Assembly (NCBI RefSeq): GCF_964355755.1
Contig: NC_092675.1
Location: 10,491,312 to 10,555,311 of the forward strand
Source of the DNA: Antedon mediterranea
Taxonomy: Eukaryota; Echinodermata; Crinoidea; Comatulida; Antedonidae
Direction of reading: 5' to 3'
Length of the DNA: 64,000 nt
This document shows positions 33,758-45,079 of this stretch, one piece after another (within the stretch, counting starts at the first letter, position 1; each line of letters opens with the position of its first letter). The translations under genes were made by a program, and so were the position numbers. The notes beneath the pieces were generated by a model. That model searched no databases. It saw nothing but the letters and a program-made list of their open reading frames with translations, and was not told where the DNA came from.

Positions 33758-36700
33758 TAATACGTTTTAATAAAATTTAGCCCTAACGGGATAATTTTCA
33801 TAGGCACTATACAGTCCTAGCCTTTGTTTTTATTGTACTTAATAAATGGGCGCGTAGTATAGTAGCACTGATCATGTGGCTTCATCAACTCTATTGATCG
33901 TCTGAGGTACCGCTACTCTACAATACGGGAGTGACGATCACAAAGGATGCCGACCTGCTTAGTGGAACGCGACCAAGCTCACCACGTGGCTTTTATCAAC
34001 TTGCTCCTTTTACACTTAACTGTGAATGATCGTTGGTAACGCTAGAGATTGATAGTACACAAGATGTCGACGTACATGCTTGGTGGAATGCGATCAAGCT
34101 GACGATGTGCTCCGACGTACTATTTTCACTATGGAAATGTGCAAACCATCGGTGATTGATGACCGTCGAAACGATACGTGTTTTTAAAATCTATTTAATT
34201 TTTTTTAAAAATACGCCCCCGCTAGATCCGCCACTGGAACCATACCTTCGAATTTTTTTTCTCTATATAGGCCTATGGCCGCAAATCGCATTTCCGGCTA
34301 TTCTTTTTTGTTTATGAACTATATTGTTGGTGTAATTTCCAGCCCACAAATTTCAATTGCCGACCTTAATATTGCCGACCTTATATTGTCAGAGGACGGC
34401 ATTCTCTTGCCGACCGAAATTAGGCTAGATCCCTCCTCCTTTCAAGCCTCCTAGCAACAACATGGTACATTAGGGATCGTATCATTGAGACTTTAACAGG
34501 CATATTCACCATCATGTGGTGTTTAGGTAAAAAACCATGGAATTAAGATGATCCCTGAATTCACTCAACCATTGCATCTTGCACTTGCGTGTGAGCTGCA
34601 TGCTTTCTCTATCTATCAAGAAGCAGCTGGCTGGGCACGTCACACACGCGCGTGGAGACCTGTGTAGGGGAATACCCTGTTATGTCAACCAAACAACAAC
34701 TATGCTCTGTGTACAGCTCGCTAGCTCCAGAACCACGATGTTCAGCAGTTATCAAATAGAACTTATCTTGTAAATTTTAGTGTTAGGTTTTTATATTTCA
34801 GTTAAAATATATATATATATATTAATTAAATTTATTAAGGCTTGACTAGGCCTGTAGTGAACAATCGTCGTGTTGTGTTAGTATGCCCAGCAAAAAAAAG
34901 TGGGAGGCCAAGCGGAACTCGCTGTTCAGCGGGGGGGGATCGTACGATCCCCCCGATCCCCCCCTGGTTACGGGCCTGGAATATATTAACTACTGTTTTA
35001 GTAATGCATACACAAGTACAGAATATCAGAAATCAATGAATCATGTGTCTAAATGTGGCATTATTAGGCTAATTTGCTTTGAGAAAAACATTGATGCCAT
35101 TGGCCTATACAAAAATCAAGGCAATTAGACAAAATATTTACATAAACAATTAATACTAATATTGGTAGGCATAAAATAATAGTGTATATAAACTTTCCTT
35201 AAATAATAACAGTATAGGGCCTTACCAATTTATTTAATACATAATATATGAACTATATTACACAAAAAAAGTATAAATGAATTTATAAGGACATGATGAT
35301 TATCAAAAATAGTCAATATAATTAAATTTTAAACTCATTACCGGCATTATAAATAATATTTTAAAAAGATAAGAATGCAAGAAAATATCAGATTCATAGT
35401 CCTCATTATACACAATGATTTCCTACTATCACATATTAAAATATAAAACAATCATTTAGCCTTTAATGACTTTACATGGAGGTCTATTCAAATAAATTTA
35501 AATAAAAGGGTCATAATATGTCTTCGTCTCCAGTTCGTGGAAATTGAAGTTAGGATTCCATCATTTCAACAACAAAAAATATTCAAAATATCCTGTCAGT
35601 TTGCATTCAAGACCTGCAACCTGCTTAGTTTTTAATACGAGTACTGCTTTCTATACACATAACTTTGATTTCTGCAAAAAAAAACAAAACTCTGTAATAA
35701 TGTACTTTAATTACTGTAATAATCTAGGTATAGATTATGTTTACCGGGCCAGTGAGAGGGCGTTCGACTGTACTACCATAAGTCCTGTAGGTGTATACAA
35801 CTTATTTCTTGTCTACAAAGTGTATAGTAGTATGCTAATAGTACTATTATTAGATTAGGTAGTTGGGAGTAGTTTGGAGAGATACATCTATCTATAAAAG
35901 AGTACTGTATATATGGAACTATCTGTGTTAGCCGCCTTTGTATTTTTAGATATAATACCAATACTAAAAGTCCTATGTACTCTGTATGTTGGAGGAAATA
36001 CGCATAAGAGCAAATAAAGCCTTGACCACAGGGTGTAAGTCACTATTTTGAATCAGTAGTATGACTTCTTAAGAAGTAATTTAAAAATTATCATTGTATG
36101 ATCAAAAAGAAATATTATAATATCTAACTTTCTCCTTTATATAAATATATTATTTTATCCAAGGGGTTGCAAACACAAGTGTTCACATGTCTTGTTAAGT
36201 ATTGCACCTTTGTCCTGTCTTTATGTTGTCTGTAATGTCACTGCACTAACGGGTGACCGGTAAACGAGCTTCGCTCTTACGGTTATCCATCCATATAAGT
36301 TGTTCATCTCTTATGTTCAGAAATTGAAATGGTAAATAAACTGAAACTGAAACTGTGCTTATGTGGTACAGGTTGACGAGCCAGGAATGATGGTAGTGCC
36401 AGTATACCGTGTAGTTTAGCCTCAAGGCAATACCATGTAGCTGGAGTAGCTTGGACAAATACAGTAGAGATTTATGAGACTTGGTGTGTGATGATTCAGT
36501 ATGATAAATTTGTGCTGTGAAAGACAAAATTGTAGAATTAGGAAGAAAATATTGTAAAATATAACAAGGAAATTATACTATAGTATAATTAAAGGGTACC
36601 CGTATAATACATAATTAATAGTAATAAAGGCAATGGCAATTACTTATATTATGTATACATTACAATAATATTACAAATAAATTCATATATTATTTTATTA

Positions 36701-37730
36701 TGATAAGGAAATCTGTTTTAGAATGAGAAAAAGCCGTCCCAACCCAGATTTGAACCCAGCTATCAATAAAGCTATAAAACAAAATAGACCATATTGTAGC
36801 CGGACTGGGTAGCGTAGACTTACTTGAGGCCTAGGCATAGTACAATTAGCTAGAAGGATACAGGTCAACCCGTACCCATGCCATGCCAACACGCTCGTAC
36901 CCAAATTTTGGTTTACATATATCCAAAATTTTGGCTTACTCGTACCCATCATGGGCTGCCTAGTAGTAGTAGTAGTAGTAGCCTAGCCTAAGGCAGCAGG
37001 CCCGGCCCTAGCCTACTACAACTTAAGTCTAGGCCTAGCCTAGTACTAGTAGGCCTCTAGGCCTAGCCTAGGCCTAGGCCCTAGTAGTTAACATCATACA
37101 TACGCCCTAGAGCCTAGTAGTAGCTACCTACTACTCACTAGCTAGGCCTAGGTAGTAGCAGTAGTAGTTATTGTAGTAGTATTATTGTATTGTAGTATTA
37201 GTTGTAGCTGTCCGGTGATCCTTGGTCACTTGTCTAGATCCCCTAGGCTAGGCCTAGTACGTAGTTATTCTTCAACAGTCACAATTCAGATTCTGCCGGC
37301 CGCTGATTGCTAGTGAACAGGGGGAGGGAGAGAAAGAGTTAGAAGAACTGAAATAAGCCGTGACGTATAATAAACATCATACAAAATAATAATATAACTA
37401 ACGAATCCGTATAATATAATAATGTTGTATGTTATAAAGTAAAGTAAATGCGTTTAATATAATACAATTATATTATAATATAATGTATTTTATTAATAAT
37501 ATAATATTAAATGTTCATAATATAATGCTAAAACCAAATAATATAATACAAAAAGTCAATAATTTGTTACATTTTTCACATAATATATTAGAAATAGATA
37601 TAATATAATGCTAAAACCAAGTAATATAATGCAAAACGTATAATTCATTACAATACAATATATAATATAATTAAAAAATGATATAATAATATAATATTTT
37701 GAATACTTCAGACAGCTGAGGCTTGCCATA

Positions 37731-40700
37731 CTGAAGTATTCAAAATATTATATTATTATATCATTTTTTTATTATATTATATATTGTATTGTAATGAATT
37801 ATACATTTTGCATTATATTACTTGGTTTTAGCATTATATTATATCTATTTCTAATATATTATGTGAAAAATGTAACAAATTATTGACTTTTTGTATTATA
37901 TTATTTGGTTTTAGCATTATATTATGAACATTTAATATTATATTATTAATAAAATACATTATATTATAATATAATTGTATTATATTAAACGCATTTACTT
38001 TACTTTATAACATACAACATTATTATATTATACGGATTCGTTAGTTATATTATTATGTTGTACATGTTTATTATACGTCACGGCTTATTTCAGTTCTTCT
38101 AACTCTTTCTCTCCCTCCCCCTGTTCACTAGCAATCAGCGGCCGGCAGAATCTGAATTGTGACTGTTGAAGAATAACTACGTACTAGGCCTAGCCTAGGC
38201 CTACTAGGGGATCTAGACAAGTGACCAAGGATCACCGGACAGCTACAACTAATACTACAATACAATAATACTACTACAATAACTACTACTGCTACTACCT
38301 AGGCCTAGCTAGTGAGTAGTAGGTAGCTACTACTAGGCTCTAGGGCGTATGTATGATGTTAACTACTAGGTAGGGCTAGGCCTAACTAGAGGCCTACTAG
38401 TACTAGGCTAGGCCTAGACTTAAGTTGTAGTAGGCTAGGGCCGGGCCTGCTGCCTTAGGCTAGGCTACTACTACTACTAATACTACTAGGCAGCCCATGA
38501 TGGGTACGAGTAAGCCAAAATTTTGGATACTGTATATGTAAACCAAAATTTGGGTACGAGCGTGTTGGCATGGCATGCGTACGGGTTAACCTGTATCCTT
38601 CTAGCTAATCGTACTATGCCTAGGCCTCAAGTAAGTCTACGCTACCCAGTCCGGCTACAATATGGTCTATTTTGTTTTATAGCTTTATTGATAGCTGGGT
38701 TCAAATCTGGGTTGGGACGGCTTTTTCTCATTCTAAAACAGATTTCCTTATAATAAAATAATATATGAATTTATTTGTAATATTGTAATGTATACATAAT
38801 ATAAGTAATTGCCATTGCCTTTATTACTATTAATTATGTATTAATAATTATACGGTTACCCCTTAATTATACTATATTATAATTTCATTGTTATATTTTA
38901 CAATATTTTCTTCCTAATTCTACAATTTTGTCTTTCACAGCACAAATTTATCATACTGAATCATCACACACCAAGTCTCATAAATCTCTACTGTATTTGT
39001 CCAAGCTACTCCAGCTACATGGTATTGCCTTGAGGCTAAATTACACGGTATACTGGCACTACCATCATTCCTGGCTCGTCAACCTGTACCACATAAGCAC
39101 AGTTTCAGTTTCAGTTTATTTACCATTTCAATTTCTGAACATAAGAGATGAACAACTTATATGGATGGATAACCGTAAGAGCGAAGCTCGTTTACCGGTC
39201 ACCCGTTAGTGCAGTGACATTACAGACAACATAAAGACAGGACAAAGGTGCAATACTTAACAAGACATGTGAACACTTGTGTTTGCAACCCCTTGGATAA
39301 AATAATATATTTATATAATGGAGAAAGTTAGATATTATAATATTTCTTTTTGATCATACAATGATAATTTTTAAATTACTTCTTAAGAAGTCATACTACT
39401 GATTCAAAATAGTGACTTACACCCTGTGGTCAAGGCTTTCTTTGCTCTTATGCTTATTTCCTCCAACATACAGAGTACATAGGACTTTTTTTATTCATAA
39501 CTGTTGAATTGTTTCCCAATACATAGTACCTATTGGTATTATATCTAAAAATACAAAGGCGGCTAACACAGATAGTTCCATATATACAGTACTCTTTTAT
39601 AAATAAATGTATCTCTCCAAACTACTCCCAACTACCTAATCTAATAATAGTACTATTAGCATACTACTATACACTTTGTAGACAAGAAATAAGTTGTATA
39701 CACTAGAGGACTTATGGTAGTACAGTCGATCGCCCTCTAACTGGCCCGGTCAACATAATCTATACCTAGATTATTACAGTAATTAAAGTACATTATTACA
39801 GAGTTTTTTTTTTTTTGCAGAAATCAAAGTTATGTGTATAGAAAGCAGTACTCGTATTAAAAACTAAGCAGGTTTTTGAACGCAAACTGGCAGGATATTT
39901 TGAATATTTTTTGTTGTTGAAACGATGGAATCCTAACTTCAATTTCCACGAACCCTTTTATTTAAATTTATTTGAATAGACCTCCATGTAAACTCATTAA
40001 AGGCTACATGATTGTTTTATATTTTAATATGTGATAGTAGAAAATCATTGTGTATAATGAGGACTATGAATCTGATATTTACTTGCATTCTCATCTTTTT
40101 AAATTATTATTTATAATGCCGGTAATGAGTTTAAAATTTAATTATATTGACTATTTTTGATAATCATCATGTCCTTATAAATTCATTTATATTTCTTTTG
40201 TGTAATATAGTTCATATATTATGTATTAAGTAAATTGGTAAGGCCCTATACTGTTACTATTTAAGGAAAGTTTATATACACTATTATTTTATGCCTACCA
40301 ATATTAGTATTAATTGTTTATGTAAATATTTTGTCTAATTGCCTTGATTTTTTGTATAGGCCAATGGCATCAATGTTTTTCTCAAAGCAAATTAGCCTAA
40401 TAATGCCACATTTAGACACATGATTCATTGATTTCTGATATTCTGTACTTGTGTATGCATTACTAAAATAGTAGTTAATATATTTCATTTATAATGTATG
40501 TATAAACATATATTCATATTTTTTTAAACATTTTTAAATTTAAAAATTATTACAATACCTATCTACCTTTCTGATATTGTTACTATTATATATTATTTTT
40601 TGAGGCAGCAATAAAAAAAAAATTAGAACAATTAATTTGAGTTATACTGTACTATGTTAGTTCAGGAGATGAAGTGTGTGTGGGCAGAAACTAGTGTGTT

Positions 40701-41219
40701 GGAGGTTGGTGGTGTGAGGTGTATAGTTGTCACTTTAAGATCTAAATTAGATGTTTTCTGAAGAAAAGAAGTAAGCGCATACGCTTTCAAACAACTCCAA
40801 GAAGATTCACACAAAAATAATTACTTTCCAATAAAGTAGTATAACAGTGTATATTACAGTACATTGAATAAACTCGAGCGGAATAATAACGCACATAAAA
40901 AAACATTCATTTTCTTTTCGAAAAGTGCCCTCTCTAGTTTTCTATTAATTTATTAATAATTATTATTAATTAATGAGTAATATGAACATATTTTTAACAT
41001 TCAATGCTGGAAGCTGGTTCTACTCCTAACAAAGTTTCATATCTCCAAATTTCATCAACGTATTCAAAGCACTTCAATATTAAATATCACATTTAACATA
41101 AAAATTCGGGTTTTGGATAGAATTTTGCTTAAAAACATATACAAAAAACATCGATAAAAAATACTTTTCGTATTCAAAAACATTTGATACTTGGTATAAA
41201 TGTTCACTATAGGTTGCTC
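37731..41219 (+). repeat. P3 left arm (C5)
   Basis: Colinear with C3, with the left-arm variants. It has private variants shared only with C6, such as GGCATGCGTACGGG (near 38573) and CTCTAACTGGCCCGG (near 39735). The splice-like acceptor is retained near 38940. Confidence 0.85.
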
Positions 41220-41403
41220 TATTCACAGAAAAAAAATTGCATTCATGAACGTTTTTTGTTGGTTGTTTTTTCAAAATAGTTATTAGCTTGAAAAAAACGA
41301 GTTGGAATTGTATGGTCTTTCATAAGTGTACATTTTGTAAAAACGTAAATTTAAAAAATCAGTGATATGGCTTGATAGTTATTTTTGGTTTGCAATATGG
41401 ATG
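41220..41403 (+). other. Central loop of P3
   Basis: A 184-bp AT-rich spacer between inverted arms, homologous to the P2 loop. Confidence 0.75.
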
Positions 41404-44400
41404 GAGCAACCTATATTGAACATTTATACCAAGTATAAAATGTTTTTGAATACGAAAAGTATTTTTTATCGATGTTTTTTGTATATGTTTTTAAGCAAAA
41501 TTATATCCAAAACCTGAATTTGTAATGTTAAATGTAATTTATTTAAGTGCTTTGAATACGTTGATGAAATTTGGAGATATGAAACTTTGTTAGGAGTAGA
41601 TACAGTTTCCAGCATTAAATTTTAAAAATATGTTCATATTACTCATTAATTGATAATAATTATTAATAAATTAATAGAAAACTAGAGAGGGCACTTTTCG
41701 ACAAGAAAATGAATGTTTTTTTATGTGTGTTATTATTCCGCTCGAGTTTATTCAATGTACTGTAATATACACTGTTATACTATTTTATTGGAAAGTAATT
41801 ATTTTTGTGTGAATCTTCTTGGAGTTGTTTGAAAGCGTATCCGCTTACTTCTTTTCTTCAGAAAACATCTAATTTAGGTCTTAAAGTGACAACTATACAC
41901 CTCACACCATCAACCTCCAACACACTAGTTTCTGCTCACACACACTTCATCTCCTGAACTAACATAGTACAGTATAAGTCAAATAAATTTTTTAATTTTT
42001 TTTTATTGCTGCCTCCAAAAATATTATATAATAGTAACAATATCAGAAAGGTAGATAGGTATTGTAATCATTTTTAAATTTAAAAATGTTAAAAAAAATA
42101 TGAATATATGTTTATACATACATTATAAATGAAATATATTAACTACTATTTTAGTAATGCATACACAAGTACAGAATATCAGAAATCAATGAATCATGTG
42201 TCTAAATGTGGCATTATTAGGCTAATTTGCTTTGAGAAAAACATTGATGCCATTGGCCTATACAAAAATCAAGGCAATTAGACAAAATATTTACATAAAC
42301 AATTAATACTAATATTGGTAGGCATAAAATAATAGTGTATATAAACTTTCCTTAAATAATAACAGTATAGGGCCTTACCAATTTATTTAATACATAATAT
42401 ATAAATAGTCAATATAATTAAATTTTAAACTCATTACCGGCATTATAAATAATATTTTAAAAAGATAAGAATGCAAGTAAATATCAGATTCATAGTCCTC
42501 ATTATACACAATGATTTCCTACTATCACATATTAAAATATAAAACAATCATGTAGCCTTTAATTTCTTTACATGGAGGTCTATTCAAATAAATTTAAATA
42601 AAAGGGTCATAATATGTCTTCGTCTCCAGTTCGTGGAAATTGAAGTTAGGATTCCATCATTTCAACAACAAAAAATATTCAAAATATCCTGCCAGTTTGC
42701 ATTCAAGACCTGCAACCTGCTTAGTTTTTAATACGAGTACTGCTTTCTATACACATAACTTTGATTTCTGCAAAAAAAAAAAAAACTCTGTAATAATGTA
42801 CTTTAAATACTGTAATAATCTAGGTATAGATTATGTTGACCGGGCCAGTTAGAGGGCGTTCGACTGTACTACCATAAGTCCTGTAGGTGTATACAACTTA
42901 TTTCTTGTCTACAAAGTGTATAGTAGTATGCTAATGGTACTATTATTAGATTAGGTAGTTGGGAGTAGTTTGGAGAGATACATCTATCTATAAAAGAGTA
43001 CTGTATATATGGAACTATCTGTGTTAGCCGCCTTTGTATTTTTAGATATAATACCAATAGGTACTATGTATTGGGAAACAATTCAACAGTTATGAATAAA
43101 AAAAGTCCTATGTACTCTGTATGTTGGAGGAAATACGCATAAGAGCAAATAAAGCCTTGACCACAGGGTGTAAGTCACTATTTTGAATCAGTAGTATGAC
43201 TTCTTAAGAAGTAATTTAAAAATTATCATTGTATGATCAAAAAGAAATATTATAATATCTAACTTTCTCCTTTATATAATAAATATATTATTTTATCCAA
43301 GGGGTGGCAAACACAAGTGTTCACATGTCTTGTTAAGTATTGCACCTTTGTCCTGTCTTTATGTTTTCTGTAATGTCACTGCACTAACGGGTGACCGGTA
43401 AACGAGCTCCGCTCTTACGGTTATCCATCCATATAAGTTGTTCATCTCTTATGTTCAGAAATTGAAATGGTAAATAAACTGAAACTGTGCTTATGTGGTA
43501 CAGGTTGACGAGCCAGGAATGATGGTAGTGCCAGTATACCGTGTAGTTTAGCCTCAAGGCAATACCATGTAGCTGGAGTAGCTTGGACAAATACAGTAGA
43601 GATTTATGAGACTTGGTGTGTGATGATTCAGTATGATAAATTTGTGCTGTGAAAGACAAAATTGTAGAATTAGGAAGAAAATATTGTAAAATATAACAAG
43701 GAAATTATACTATAGTATAATTAAGGAGTAACCGTATAATACATAATTAATAGTAATAAAGGCAATGGCAATTACTTATATTATGTATACATTACAATAA
43801 TATTACAAATAAATTCATATATTATTTTATTATGATAAGGAAATCTGTTTTAGAATGAGAAAAAGTCGTCCCAACCCAGATTTGAACCCAGCTATCAATA
43901 AAGCTATAAAACAAAATAGACCATATTGTAGCCGGACTGGGTAGCGTAGACTTACTTGAGGCCTAGGCATAGTACGATTAGCTAGAAGGATACAGGTCAA
44001 CCCGTACGCATGCCATGCCAACACGCTCGTACCCAAATTTTGGTTTACATATATCCAAAATTTTGGCTTACTCGTACCCATCATGGGCTGCCTAGTAGTA
44101 GTAGTAGTAGTAGTAGCCTAGCCTAAGGCAGCAGGCCCGGCCCTAGCCTACTACAACTTAAGTCTAGGCCTAGCCTAGTACTAGTAGGCCTCTAGGCCTA
44201 GCCTAGGCCCTAGTAGTTAACATCATACATACGCCCTAGAGCCTAGTATATTCCTACCTACTACTCACTAGCTAGGCCTAGGTAGTAGCAGTAGTAGTTA
44301 TTGTAGTAGTATTATTGTATTGTAGTATTAGTTGTAGCTGTCCGGTGATCCTTGGTCACTTGTCTAGATCCCCTAGTAGGCCTAGGCTAGGCCTAGTACG

Positions 44401-44869
44401 TAGTTATTCTTCAACAGTCACAATTCAGATTCTGCCGGCCGCTGATTGCTAGTGAACAGGGGGAGGGAGAGAAAGAGTTAGAAGAACTGAAATAAGCCGT
44501 GACGTATAATAAACATCATACAAAATAATAATATAACTAACGAATCCGTATAATATAATAATGTTGTATGTTATAAAGTAAAGTAAATGCGTTTAATATA
44601 ATACAATTATATTATAATATAATGTATTTTATTAATAATATAATATTAAATGTTCATAATATAATGCTAAAACCAAATAATATAATACAAAAAGTCAATA
44701 ATTTGTTACATTTTTCACATAATATATTAGAAATAGATATAATATAATGCTAAAACCAAGTAATATAATGCAAAACGTATAATTCATTACAATACAATAT
44801 ATAATATAATAAAAAAATGATATAATAATATAATATTTTGAATACTTCAGACAGCTGAGGCTTGCCATA
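41404..44869 (-). repeat. P3 right arm (C6)
   Basis: Colinear with C4 in inverted orientation. It has mostly right-arm variants, but short tracts match C5 rather than C4 (near 42836-42860 and 44001-44010). It lacks the 6-bp TTTCAG duplication present in C3, C4 and C5. Confidence 0.85.
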
Positions 44870-45079
44870 TGGTATAATAATTGTTGTGCTATATTATTAC
44901 ACTGTTGTAATACTATTTATATTCATTTATAATTGGAAACTTTGTATAGTGATTGCATATGCATCATTTAAGTGTAGGCCTAAAGCTTGAAATGATATAA
45001 CTGAATTTTGTTTATGTTATGATTTTTTAAACAATGCGAATTTTTTTTTTTTTTTTTTTTTTTTTTTTCAGAGGAATGT
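44870..45079. other. Spacer with a 31-nt poly-T tract
   Basis: AT-rich sequence leading to about 31 T (45039-45069) followed by CAG. It could be the reverse-complement tail of a small retroelement or part of the 5' side of the following LINE; nothing else is supported. Confidence 0.4.

Larger units (their letters stand above)
32422..34235. mobile_element. 1.8-kb DNA element with GGCGGATC-type TIRs (middle of three nested)
   Basis: The left end is CAGGGGCGGATCCAGGA and the right end in reverse complement is AGTGGCGGATCTAGCGGGGG. The 6-bp repeat GGAACC occurs on both sides (32416-32421 and 34236-34241). A GCGAGCGAAGCGAGC block follows the left end. No transposase ORF is visible. It contains a partial family A sequence and a TA-flanked element. 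Confidence 0.6.
32366..34978. mobile_element. 2.6-kb DNA element with CAGGGCCGTAACCAGG TIRs (outer of three nested)
   Basis: The terminal inverted repeats are CAGGGCCGTAACCAGG on the left and CAGGCCCGTAACCAGG in reverse complement on the right. The flanks GAAATA and GAATAT approximate a short TSD; arm C6 shows the site uninterrupted (AATGAAATATATTAAC). Near its right end lies a G-run/C-run palindrome around GATCGTACGATC (about 34930-34955). No transposase is recognisable, so it is non-autonomous. The superfamily is uncertain (hAT- or P-like ends). Confidence 0.65.
27911..37730. mobile_element. Giant palindrome P2 (arms ~3.5 kb, loop 175 bp, 2.6-kb nested insertion)
   Basis: The left arm is 27936-31454, the loop 31455-31629 and the right arm 31630-37730 (about 3.49 kb without the insertion at 32366-34978). 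The arms meet at GGTTGCTC/GAGCAACC. The left end again has the tandem 25-mer (27911-27935 and 27936-27960). No transposase ORF is present. Structurally it could be a very long-TIR (foldback) element or a palindromic satellite unit. Confidence 0.85.
31630..37730 (-). repeat. P2 right arm (C4), interrupted by nested DNA elements
   Basis: This is the inverted copy of the left arm. Right-arm-type variants are shared with C6 (for example AAATACGCATAAGAGC and GGTTGCAGGTCTTGAATGC in arm sense). A ~45-bp deletion near 35960 is private to this arm. The insertion at 32366-34978 splits it; C6 has the uninterrupted site near 42135. Confidence 0.85.
37731..44869. mobile_element. Giant palindrome P3 (arms ~3.5 kb, loop 184 bp), uninterrupted
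   Basis: The left arm is 37731-41219, the loop 41220-41403 and the right arm 41404-44869. It is the cleanest of the three: no nested insertion and no large deletion. It follows P2 directly, starting with only the last 6 bp of the terminal 25-mer (CTGAAG), so P2 and P3 share a junction. The right end is the 25-mer at 44845-44869. No transposase is encoded. Confidence 0.85.
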
